Shown here piece after piece: positions 6,555 through 14,347 of a DNA stretch of 64,000 nt. The position numbers and the translations under genes were made by a program. How positions within the stretch are numbered: the stretch's first letter is position 1; each line of letters begins with the position of its first letter. This DNA comes from CAYQJL01 sp964573295 (GTDB taxonomy: Bacteria; Eisenbacteria; RBG-16-71-46; CAIMUX01; WJJG01). The DNA lies in the NCBI GenBank assembly GCA_964573295.1, contig CAZNJE010000002.1, forward strand, positions 124,001 to 188,000, in the 5' to 3' direction. Under the pieces are notes generated by a model that was not told where the DNA came from, made no database searches, and was given only the letters and a program-made list of their open reading frames with translations.

Positions 6555-9137
6555 GTGAAGCGTCTCTTGGCACTAGGGTTGGCGCTGGCGTTCTTCGGCA
6601 CGGGATGCGGGGAGGATCTGCCGACCGCCGAATCTGGCGAGGGCACCTATGAGCGTGTTGTTCTGGCCGAGCTCTTCACCTCGCTGGACTGCGCCAACTG
6701 CCCCCAGGCCGAACACGCGCTCGATCGCTTGTACGAAGAGGAGATCGGCCAGATCGCCGTCATCCACTGGCATCCCACGCGTACTCTGCCCGATGTCTTC
6801 GGCATCGAGATGACCGACGACCGCTACGAGACGTATCAAGACAACCTCTCCGGCATCGTGGGTCTGCCGACCTGCGTCTTCAACGGCATCGCCCCTGTCC
6901 TGGCCGGCAATGCCGGCACCTACGACGAGTATCGCGGACACTTCGAGAACGAGGCGCTCCTCCCGGCGGAGTTCACTGCCACGTTGACTCCCGTCCTGAA
7001 TGGCAACCGCGTCGACGTCGAGATCGATGTCGAGACGTCGAGCGCACTGGCCGCCGGCACCCTCGATCTCACCACCGTGCTGGTCGAACATAAGGTCCCG
7101 AAGCCGGCGGGGGAACCCGGTCCCGACACGCTCAGCTTCGTCGCTCGCGCCACCTGCCTTCAGGAAGTCGACCTCACGCCCGGGAGCGTCCACCAACTCA
7201 CCGCCACGCTTTCGGTCGACAGTAGCTGGAATCGCGATCAGCTCTACGTGGTGACCATCTTCCAAGAAGATGACCTGGGCGAGGTGCTGCAGTCGGCCAT
7301 GGCGCAGGTGTCCGAGGACGGTGGAGAGGGCTTCTATGACTTCGTGTTCTCGGCCCCCGATACGAGCCTCGTGGTGGAGGTAAGCCCCGAAGCCAGCTTC
7401 GCGCACCTTTACTTCGAGAACACCGGCACCCTGGGTGACACGCTGCGGATCGATCTGCCGACTGATTACCGCGATCTGCCCGATGACTGGGGCGCTTTCC
7501 TTTGCACCGAGGAAGGATCCTGCTTCCCGACCCCTTTCGACCTGTACCTGGGGGCCGGCGAGGTCGAGGAACACCTCGTCATCGACATGTATGCGCTCTC
7601 CGAAGGCGAGGGCTGGGTGGGCATCACCGTGGAATCGAGGGGCGATCCGTCCCTCACCGACAGCTTGCGTATTCACTTCACCACGGGCGAGCCGCAGAGT
7701 TTCGGCTTCACGGCCACCGCACCCGTTACCGAGTTCACTCCAGAGCTTGAAGAAACCATTTTCGCCCAGATCATTTTCGAGAACACCGGCGACTTCCCCG
7801 ACACGTTGACAGTGGACATCATCGACGATCTGACCACCATCCCCGAAGAATGGGACCTGTGGATCAGCGACAGCCAGGGGGAGGATATCGAGAACCACCT
7901 GGTCCTTCCCCTCGATGTGAATGACATCAGCGATGATTGGGGCATCAAGGTCACCCCTCCTGTCCCTGGCCAGGGTGAAGTCGTGGTCCAGGTAACCTCG
8001 ATGGGCGATCCGGAGCTTCAGACCACCTTGACCCTGGAGTACGTTGTCTCGGCACAGAGCTTCGGCTTCACGGCCACCGCACCCGTTACCGAGTTCACTC
8101 CAGAGCTTGAAGAAACCATTTTCGCCCAGATCATTTTCGAGAACACCGGCGAGGAGGACGACATTCTCGCGGTCGACATCGTCGACGCACTCACCACCAT
8201 TCCGAACGACTGGGCGTTGTCGATCTGCGACGATCGCGGGGTATGCATCGGCCCCCATCTGGACCTGCCGATCAGTACGGGCGATACGATCGACAGCTGG
8301 GGCGTGGACGTCATCCCCTACAGCGAGGGCCGGGGGCAGGTCGGCATCTCGGTGGCTTCGACCGGAGACCCGGACCTGACGACAACCCTGGTGTTCCAGT
8401 TCGAGACACCGGGCGCTCAGCAGGGCTTCGCGCGCACCGTGCTCGGGGAGATGTTCACGACCTGGTGGTGCGTCAACTGTCCCGCTGCGGAAGAGGCGCT
8501 CGATACGCTTTATGATGAGGAAGGCCCAGCCCAGCTGGCCGTGATCCACTGGCACCCATTCTCCGATGACACCGGCGGGCTGGGGATCCCCGAGACCGAT
8601 TCGCGGATAGCAGCGTATACGAGCCGCTTTGGAGGCCAGACTTCCTACCCCACAAGCGTCTTCTCCGGGAACGAACGGATCACCAGCGGCACCGAGGAAA
8701 CCTACGACGAGTACCGGGCCAGCTACGAGGCGCAGGCCGCACCCCTGAGCGAGGTAAACGTGGTGCTCCAGGCTTCCTTCGGCGCCGCCGAGACGATCGA
8801 GGCCACGATCGCGATCGAATCACTGGCCGCGATGGAGGCGACCGAACTCGAGCTTCACGTGGTCGTGGTCGAACACGAGACGCCGCTGCCGCTGATCCCA
8901 GCACGCATCTTCAGCTACACGGCCCGCCGGGCGGTGACCGAACCGCTCGAGGTGGGCGGCGGCGCCACATTGCAGCGTTCCGCCCAGATCGCTATCGAAG
9001 ATGATTGGATCCTCGAACATGTGCATGTCGTGGCCTACCTGCAGGAACCGGGCTACGGCGAAGTTCTGCAAGCTGCCATGATCGCCCTGCCGCAAGGCGC
9101 ACCGCTCGCGGCAGGCCTGGACCACTCCGGTAACTAG
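6555..9137 (+). CDS. Large lipoprotein with two Omp28-like thioredoxin modules and three internal Ig-like repeats
   Basis: An 860-residue lipoprotein: lipobox FFGTGC with lipid-bearing C18. The first redox-fold module (about residues 31-240) has LFTSLDCANCP (C46/C49) and VIHWHP. A second, related module at the C terminus has MFTTWWCVNCP (C639/C642) and VIHWHP again. Both resemble the Omp28 outer-membrane lipoproteins of Bacteroidetes. Between them are three ~120-residue beta-sandwich repeats, each with an LYFENTG or IIFENTG start and a WGI..VTP-type middle. Repeats 2 and 3 share 92 identical bases exactly 360 bp apart (7701-7792 and 8061-8152), so the duplication is recent or is kept uniform by recombination. 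It follows the tlpA-like gene by 48 bp. Confidence 0.85.
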   Translation: MKRLLALGLALAFFGTGCGEDLPTAESGEGTYERVVLAELFTSLDCANCPQAEHALDRLYEEEIGQIAVIHWHPTRTLPDVFGIEMTDDRYETYQDNLSGIVGLPTCVFNGIAPVLAGNAGTYDEYRGHFENEALLPAEFTATLTPVLNGNRVDVEIDVETSSALAAGTLDLTTVLVEHKVPKPAGEPGPDTLSFVARATCLQEVDLTPGSVHQLTATLSVDSSWNRDQLYVVTIFQEDDLGEVLQSAMAQVSEDGGEGFYDFVFSAPDTSLVVEVSPEASFAHLYFENTGTLGDTLRIDLPTDYRDLPDDWGAFLCTEEGSCFPTPFDLYLGAGEVEEHLVIDMYALSEGEGWVGITVESRGDPSLTDSLRIHFTTGEPQSFGFTATAPVTEFTPELEETIFAQIIFENTGDFPDTLTVDIIDDLTTIPEEWDLWISDSQGEDIENHLVLPLDVNDISDDWGIKVTPPVPGQGEVVVQVTSMGDPELQTTLTLEYVVSAQSFGFTATAPVTEFTPELEETIFAQIIFENTGEEDDILAVDIVDALTTIPNDWALSICDDRGVCIGPHLDLPISTGDTIDSWGVDVIPYSEGRGQVGISVASTGDPDLTTTLVFQFETPGAQQGFARTVLGEMFTTWWCVNCPAAEEALDTLYDEEGPAQLAVIHWHPFSDDTGGLGIPETDSRIAAYTSRFGGQTSYPTSVFSGNERITSGTEETYDEYRASYEAQAAPLSEVNVVLQASFGAAETIEATIAIESLAAMEATELELHVVVVEHETPLPLIPARIFSYTARRAVTEPLEVGGGATLQRSAQIAIEDDWILEHVHVVAYLQEPGYGEVLQAAMIALPQGAPLAAGLDHSGN
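7701..8152 (+). repeat. Two identical 92-bp segments 360 bp apart inside the lipoprotein gene
   Basis: Bases 7701-7792 and 8061-8152 are identical, with the match continuing upstream after one mismatch. The offset of exactly 120 codons matches the length of the Ig-like protein repeat. The rest of the two repeat units has diverged, so this block has either been copied later or converted. Confidence 0.9.
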
Positions 9138-9207
9138 CCGGAACGAGATATCCGGCCGCGGGCGTCCTGGGGCTTTGAGGTCCAGTTCGCATCGAGGCCG
9201 GAGACCC

Positions 9208-10767
9208 ATGTTGAAGGGGGAAGGCGTGCTCTCGATCCGTCGCGCGCGAGCGCATTCGAGCCTGCTGCGGGTCAGCTTTGTTCTGGCCGCGCTATCTTGT
9301 TCGGCTCTCTTTGTATCGATCCTCGTTCCGGGAATCCTCCCCGGTGTCGCCTCGAAGGCCGCCGCGGGAGAGATCTCCGGCGCCAACCGGCTCGAGGTTT
9401 GGGTGGACGACTCGCTGCGGGCGGCCGCCTACCTGAGCAAGTTCGACGTCCAGTACCAGACAGACAACTGGCTGGTGGGTGCGCGATTCGAATACGACGA
9501 GGAATCGATCTGGGATCCGGACCGCGGAGCCGAGATCACCCGCCGGTACGCCGAGTACGGTGACGAGACCTTCACGCTGCGGGGCGGCAACTACTACGCC
9601 ACCTTCGGACGGGGGCTTCTCCTGCGGGCCATGGAAGAGGATGAGGTGCGCCTCGACCGGGACATGGACGGCCTGCACGGGATGGTGAGCTACCAGGGAC
9701 TCGACGGGCAGGGATTCGTGGGACGGCCCCGCAACGACATCACCTACGAACGGGACGACATGCTCTCAGGCCTGGATGTGGCCTACCAGGTCACCGGCCC
9801 ACTGCGCATCGGCGGAGGATACGTGCGGCTCGATGCCGGCGATCCGCCGGGTGAGCCCGGCGGTGACCACAACGACTACCGGCGGCCCATCGAGGAGTTG
9901 GCCGGTGGGCGCATTCAGTTCACGCGCGGCATCATCGACATGTATTTCGAGGGCGCGCAGCGCATCCGCCGCGGCATTCGGGATCCTCGCGGAGGCTGGA
10001 CCGGCCTCACCGGTTCAAGACCCAAGGAAGGCGAAGCCTACTACGGCGCGGTTTCACTGGGCATCCCGGGCTACGTGCTGCTTCTGGAAGGAAAGAAGTA
10101 CGAGGAGTTCGACTTCGGCTACTCGACGCCGCCGCCGGTCAATAAGGACGGCGCCCCGCTCAACAACGGGCAGGACGAACAAGGCTTTGGCGCGATTCTG
10201 ACCGCGAGCCCCACGACCGACATCACCCTGGACGGCAACGCCTCCTACGCTGAGTCGGGAGACGATGACGACGACACCGAACGAACCGCCGCGGGCCTCA
10301 CGATCCGCAAGGACTGGTGGGGCAAGGGATCGATTCAGATCGGGGGCGAGTACGTCAAGGAAGACTCGCTCGCTGTTACGACCGGCTACTGGCTCCGCGA
10401 GTACGCCGGGCCGAGCCTGGAGGTCTCCTACTATCTCACCGACATGATGTCGATCGCCTTCAAGGGCCACATCTACGACCGCACCGATGACGACGTGGAG
10501 TACACCGAGGTCACCTCCGACGTCACCCTGAGCCATGCGTCGGGCAAGTCGATCACCTTCTCGATCATCTCGGCCAGCGAGGAGCTACCCCACTATGAGA
10601 TGGGCGACACCTGGTATCTGGTGCAGCTCGCCTGGTCCCTGGGATACTCCCACGAGCTGACCGTCAAGATCGGCGAGGAGCGCGGCGGCATCACCTGCTC
10701 GGGCGGTGTCTGCCGCTACGAGGAGCCCTTCGAAGGGGTACGCATAGAACTCATGTCGCGCTTGTAG
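9208..10767 (+). CDS. Outer-membrane beta-barrel protein (DUF6029-like)
   Basis: A 519-residue exported protein. After an extended basic N terminus comes a hydrophobic signal segment (SFVLAALSCSALFVSILVPGI) and an A-rich cleavage region. The body alternates amphipathic strands rich in Y, D and G (for example LRGGNYYATFGRGLLLRAME and YVLLLEGKKYEEFDFGY) and ends in an aromatic/hydrophobic strand with a terminal leucine. The pattern, including the GNYYATFGRGL segment, fits the DUF6029 family of putative porin-like barrels found in FCB bacteria. Function is unknown. The ATG at 9208 follows GGAG. It faces the kinase gene at 10778 with only 10 bp between their ends. Confidence 0.75.
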   Translation: MLKGEGVLSIRRARAHSSLLRVSFVLAALSCSALFVSILVPGILPGVASKAAAGEISGANRLEVWVDDSLRAAAYLSKFDVQYQTDNWLVGARFEYDEESIWDPDRGAEITRRYAEYGDETFTLRGGNYYATFGRGLLLRAMEEDEVRLDRDMDGLHGMVSYQGLDGQGFVGRPRNDITYERDDMLSGLDVAYQVTGPLRIGGGYVRLDAGDPPGEPGGDHNDYRRPIEELAGGRIQFTRGIIDMYFEGAQRIRRGIRDPRGGWTGLTGSRPKEGEAYYGAVSLGIPGYVLLLEGKKYEEFDFGYSTPPPVNKDGAPLNNGQDEQGFGAILTASPTTDITLDGNASYAESGDDDDDTERTAAGLTIRKDWWGKGSIQIGGEYVKEDSLAVTTGYWLREYAGPSLEVSYYLTDMMSIAFKGHIYDRTDDDVEYTEVTSDVTLSHASGKSITFSIISASEELPHYEMGDTWYLVQLAWSLGYSHELTVKIGEERGGITCSGGVCRYEEPFEGVRIELMSRL

Positions 10768-10777
10768 GCAGTGCCGG

Positions 10778-12925
10778 CTAGGAAGCTCGCGGAAGGTCGG
10801 CGGAGCGATTCTCACCGGGTGGAATCTCGTCTGCAGGAACCGCGGGCGAAGGGGTCTCGTCTGCAGGAACCGCGGCCGCGGAAACCTCACCTGCAGAAAC
10901 CCCGGTGGAAGGGGCTTTGGCCGGGAGCGGTTTTGCCACCGGCAACACGAGCCGGAAGAGGCTTCCCTCGCCGGGCGTGCTCTCGACCTCCAACCGCCCG
11001 CCCATCAAGTGAGCGAGCCGGCTCGAGATCGTCAGCCCCAGACCGGTCCCCCCGTACTTGCGCGTGGTCGAACCGTCGGCCTGCTCGAAGGCCTGGAAGA
11101 TGACCTCCTGCTTCTCCTCGGGGATACCGATGCCCGTGTCCCGCACGGCATATCGGATCACCTGCCCGTCCTGGCCGGCCGCGTACTCGGCCGAGACCCT
11201 GATCTCCCCCCGGTCGGTAAACTTGATGGCATTGCCCACGAGGTTGGTCAGAATCTGGCGAATCCGAGCTACATCGCCCCACAGCTGTCGTGGCACCCCA
11301 TCATCGAGATCAACCTTGAAAACCAGGCCCTTTTCTTCAGCCCGGATGCGCCACGGCTCGAGCGAGGGCCGCAGAGACTCCCTCAAGTCGAAGAGCTCGG
11401 GAACGATGTCTACCTTGCCCGCGTCGATCTTGGACAGGTCGAGGATGTCATTGAGCAGCGTCAGCAGCGCCTCGCCGGAGTTCTGCACGATCCGGGCGTA
11501 GGACGCCTGTTCGGCCGTGAGGTCAGTGGTCAGCAGCAGATCGGTCATGCCGATGATTCCGTTCATCGGCGTGCGAATCTCATGGCTCATGTTGGCAAGG
11601 AACATCGACTTGCTGCGTGCGCTGTTCTCGGCGATCGCGATCGCGCGCCGCAGCTCCCGCTCGGCCCGGCGACGTTGCGCAATCTCCCTCGAGAGCTGTT
11701 CCTTGCGCTCCAGAGCAGCCTGATGCTGGCGCGACTCCTGATCCAAGCGGGTTGTTAGAATCAGGCTCTTGGTGGCACCTCGCACGACCAGCGTCACGCC
11801 GAGCAAGGTCGCCAATGCCAGGGCCACCAACCCTACGAACACTCGCCAGGGCGCCGGGCCCGGCATGAGTTCACCAACCGGTGCCACATGAATGACATTG
11901 AAGGGCGTGCCCGCCACGGGGGACAGAAGCGCCACATAGTCAGCCGGCTTCGTCCCGATGTGGTGCAAACGAACGATCGTGGGTCGCTGGGGCTCCAGCT
12001 CGACGCCGGCGAGCTCTTCGGCCAGCAGATCCATCTTGCCAAACGAAGGTGCATCGGCCGGGGGATCAGTCCCCCTGGCGCCACCCCTCTCGGCAATCGC
12101 TCCGTTTCCCAGGATCACCTGCCCCACGGCCAGCCAGACCCGATCGGGCGCCACCAGGCGATCACGACCGAGCTGGGCCAGCAGACTCTGCGGATGCAAG
12201 ACCGCGAGCACACGGCCGACGTACTCGCCCCCGCAGAAGCACGGCGTGGCGATTCCGACGGCTTCGGGTACACGATCTGAGCAGATCAAGAAGCTCTGCT
12301 CGATCCGAGACTCCACCGCCGGCCTGAGGGCCACGAAGCTCAGGTTCGGATCTTCGACGGCACCGTAGCGGTCCTGGGCCACGAGCATGGTGTGCGCCTC
12401 GTCCTGCAGCGCCAAGAACTCGTAGATCGACTGGCCCAAGACTTGCTTCTTGCGGATCACGCGCTCGAAATCGGTGGCGATCGCTTCCAGGCTGAGCTGG
12501 AGACCGTACTCCATCGACATGCCGAGTGCCCGGTTGCTGAAGTAGGTCGGCACGGCACCGCGTTCGGCCAGGTCCTGCAGGTCCAGCCGGCGCTCGTAGA
12601 AGAAGTACTCGAGCGTCAGACCTATCTCCGCGGTCCGGCGGGCATGACCATCCAGCGCCCGACGTTGCTGATCGAGGCGTACCATGTAGTTGTGGCCCAG
12701 CAAGTACGCGATGAACCCGACCAGCAATACGGTGAGGCATACCAGGGCACCCAAACGCAATGCGCCCAAACGCGCAGGCCTGTCCGAATGCAGCGGACCC
12801 TGGCGCGGCGGGCTGCCCGATTGCAGGGGGCCCTGGCGCGGCGGGCTGCCCGAATGCAGGGGGCCCTGGCGCGGCGGGCTGCCCGATTGCAGGGGGCCCT
12901 GGGGTGTCTGCGCTGCGTGTGGCAT
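10778..12925 (-). CDS. Membrane sensor histidine kinase with periplasmic sensing domain
   Basis: A 715-residue kinase. N-terminal residues ~9-48 are a proline-rich tandem repeat (units of 11 residues, PLQSGSPPRQG type) coded by a 33-bp DNA array. TM1 is at ~57-77, a ~280-residue periplasmic sensor domain follows, and TM2 is at ~363-382. A coiled coil leads to HisKA with H448 in ANMSHEIRTPMNG, then HATPase_c with NLVGNAIKF (N-box), DTGIGIP and GGTGLGLTIS. No receiver domain is attached. The last ~50 residues are again low complexity (VPADE repeats). It lies 12 bp downstream of a periplasmic solute-binding-type protein and probably signals with it. No strong ribosome site precedes the chosen ATG, so the true start could be internal. 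Confidence 0.9.
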   Translation of the reverse strand: MPHAAQTPQGPLQSGSPPRQGPLHSGSPPRQGPLQSGSPPRQGPLHSDRPARLGALRLGALVCLTVLLVGFIAYLLGHNYMVRLDQQRRALDGHARRTAEIGLTLEYFFYERRLDLQDLAERGAVPTYFSNRALGMSMEYGLQLSLEAIATDFERVIRKKQVLGQSIYEFLALQDEAHTMLVAQDRYGAVEDPNLSFVALRPAVESRIEQSFLICSDRVPEAVGIATPCFCGGEYVGRVLAVLHPQSLLAQLGRDRLVAPDRVWLAVGQVILGNGAIAERGGARGTDPPADAPSFGKMDLLAEELAGVELEPQRPTIVRLHHIGTKPADYVALLSPVAGTPFNVIHVAPVGELMPGPAPWRVFVGLVALALATLLGVTLVVRGATKSLILTTRLDQESRQHQAALERKEQLSREIAQRRRAERELRRAIAIAENSARSKSMFLANMSHEIRTPMNGIIGMTDLLLTTDLTAEQASYARIVQNSGEALLTLLNDILDLSKIDAGKVDIVPELFDLRESLRPSLEPWRIRAEEKGLVFKVDLDDGVPRQLWGDVARIRQILTNLVGNAIKFTDRGEIRVSAEYAAGQDGQVIRYAVRDTGIGIPEEKQEVIFQAFEQADGSTTRKYGGTGLGLTISSRLAHLMGGRLEVESTPGEGSLFRLVLPVAKPLPAKAPSTGVSAGEVSAAAVPADETPSPAVPADEIPPGENRSADLPRAS
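12789..12902. repeat. Tandem repeat, 33-bp unit, about 3.5 copies, inside the kinase N terminus
   Basis: Three full 33-bp units (12789-12821, 12822-12854, 12855-12887) and a partial one, almost identical. They are in frame and code an 11-residue proline/serine/glycine repeat on the cytoplasmic side, before TM1. Confidence 0.95.
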
Positions 12926-12937
12926 GCTCTCTCGCGA

Positions 12938-14017
12938 CTACTCCCGTTCGGCCACCGGCGCCTTCGGCGCCCCCAGCGTCTCCAGCGCCTCCGGCACTAC
13001 CGGCGCCACCCGCGCCGGCAGTTCCGCCGGTGAACGGCGGGCGAAGAAGTCCGGGTAGTATTTCAGTGCGGTGGGGTAGTACTCGACGATCCACTCCCGG
13101 TAACGACCCGACTCCCAGCATTCCTCGAAGAAGGCGTTGAACGCCGCGCGCAGTTGCGGGGCCGATTCGGGAAACCCAACGCCCATCGTCTGCTCGGGTG
13201 AGATCGGGCCGATCACCTTGATGCGTGTGGGCCACTTGCGCAAGGCAACCAGCGCGTCGGGGACATCGAGGATGGTCATCTCGGCGCGGTTGGCGATGAC
13301 CGCCGGAGCGAGCTCATTCAACGAGCCTTCGAATTCGATCGTCCTTGCCCCAAGCTGCCGCAATCCATAGAGTTCCGGATCCAGACAGGTTCCCCCCTTA
13401 CAGAGTAACGTGCGTCCATTCAAGCAGGCATTGACAGCACGTAGGTCGGCCTCGATCGACCCCGAGGGGCGGACCGGCTCGAGCTCGGCATCGTCCCTGG
13501 TCAGCAGCCAGATCTGGGTCGGGAAGGTGGGATGGGAGTAGTCGATGATCTGCTCACGCCAGGGCAGTACGGTGAGCCCATTGGCAATCAGATCGCCCTC
13601 GATGGCCACCGGAGCCCCCAGCGTCACCTCGCCCCCGTTACGCGCGACTTCTCTTCCCAGCAGCCTCGGGAAGATGTCCTCCCATGAAGCCGGTACGTAG
13701 ACATGCTCCACGCCCAGCTCTTCAGCGAACTCCTGAATGAGCCGCATGTCGAGGCCGCCGCCATCACCGGTCACGAAATTCGCGTACGGCACGCCGAGGT
13801 GCCGCAGAACCCCGGATGACCGGACCTCGGGCAGATCGCGCGGGACTGCCTGCCATGCGGTCTCATCCGCGTCCGTCTCGGAGGCTGCCGGGACCGATGG
13901 CTGCAGCCAGGCGTTACACAGGGCGCCCAACGCGCACAGGACGACCGTGGCCACCCCCTTGGGCGCGCGCAGTCGTCGCAGTCGTCGCAGTCGTCGCAGG
14001 AAGTATGCGGGGATCAT
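12938..14017 (-). CDS. Periplasmic amino-acid-binding-like protein (SBP family 3)
   Basis: A 359-residue exported protein. A basic N terminus (RRLRRLRRLR, coded by a 9-bp array) precedes the signal segment GVATVVLCALGALCNAWL. The mature part has the two-lobe layout of extracellular solute-binding family 3: GVLRHLGVPYANFV, GGGLDMRLIQEFAEELGV, WEDIFPRLLGREV, then the second lobe and a hinge return with GVGFPESAPQLRAAFNAFF and WIVEYYP. No ABC permease or ATPase adjoins; the neighbour is a sensor kinase, so the protein may present a ligand to it. Two cysteines (ACLNG and CKGGTC) may form a disulfide. The start at 14017 was chosen over one 11 codons upstream because of the AAAGGGGGGG site. Confidence 0.82.
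   Translation of the reverse strand: MIPAYFLRRLRRLRRLRAPKGVATVVLCALGALCNAWLQPSVPAASETDADETAWQAVPRDLPEVRSSGVLRHLGVPYANFVTGDGGGLDMRLIQEFAEELGVEHVYVPASWEDIFPRLLGREVARNGGEVTLGAPVAIEGDLIANGLTVLPWREQIIDYSHPTFPTQIWLLTRDDAELEPVRPSGSIEADLRAVNACLNGRTLLCKGGTCLDPELYGLRQLGARTIEFEGSLNELAPAVIANRAEMTILDVPDALVALRKWPTRIKVIGPISPEQTMGVGFPESAPQLRAAFNAFFEECWESGRYREWIVEYYPTALKYYPDFFARRSPAELPARVAPVVPEALETLGAPKAPVAERE
13972..13998. repeat. Tandem repeat, 9-bp unit, 3 copies
   Basis: Three exact copies of GTCGTCGCA at the start of the binding-protein gene, coding the RRLRRLRRLR run just ahead of the signal-peptide core. Confidence 0.85.
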
Positions 14018-14347
14018 GCCCCCCCCTTTTGTGGCATTCGAACTCCACACAAGGGATCGGCAGGAAGCAGAGGGATCTGGATGAGGAGGGAGGATGCGCG
14101 GGTGCTAAACCTACCCGAATGGGGACTTGCAGGTTGTGGCTCCATGAATCCCGCCGCGCGAGACTCAACTTCTTTCATAGAAAGGCGTTATGACCACACT
14201 CAGGACAGCTACGTTGGTTACGAGTCAACCGCCTTCATGACAAAGAGTTCCGTCACAAAAACCGGTTTTTTGACACCACAACCATCGGGCCACCACAGGC
14301 CCATGTTCGCCTCTCTCGCAGACTCAAGGTCGCCCCCCCTGGCGAAC
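14018..14347. other. Intergenic region with an AT-rich palindrome
   Basis: Between the leftward binding-protein start and the leftward larE-fdhD stop. The only clear structure is AAAAACCGGTTTTT at 14256-14269, flanked by GTC and GAC. It lies about 80 nt past the fdhD stop and could be a weak terminator or an operator. A promoter for the binding-protein/kinase pair should be here but I cannot place one with confidence. Confidence 0.4.

Noticed and set aside
6573..8555. Very long open frame on the complement of the lipoprotein gene
   Set aside because: It is a shadow: composition-driven, no ribosome site, no recognisable domain, while the rightward frame has a lipobox and two CxxC modules.
12162..13235. 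Long leftward frame spanning the kinase and binding-protein genes
   Set aside because: It covers two well-supported genes in another frame and reads as G/A/P/R-rich sequence without domain character.
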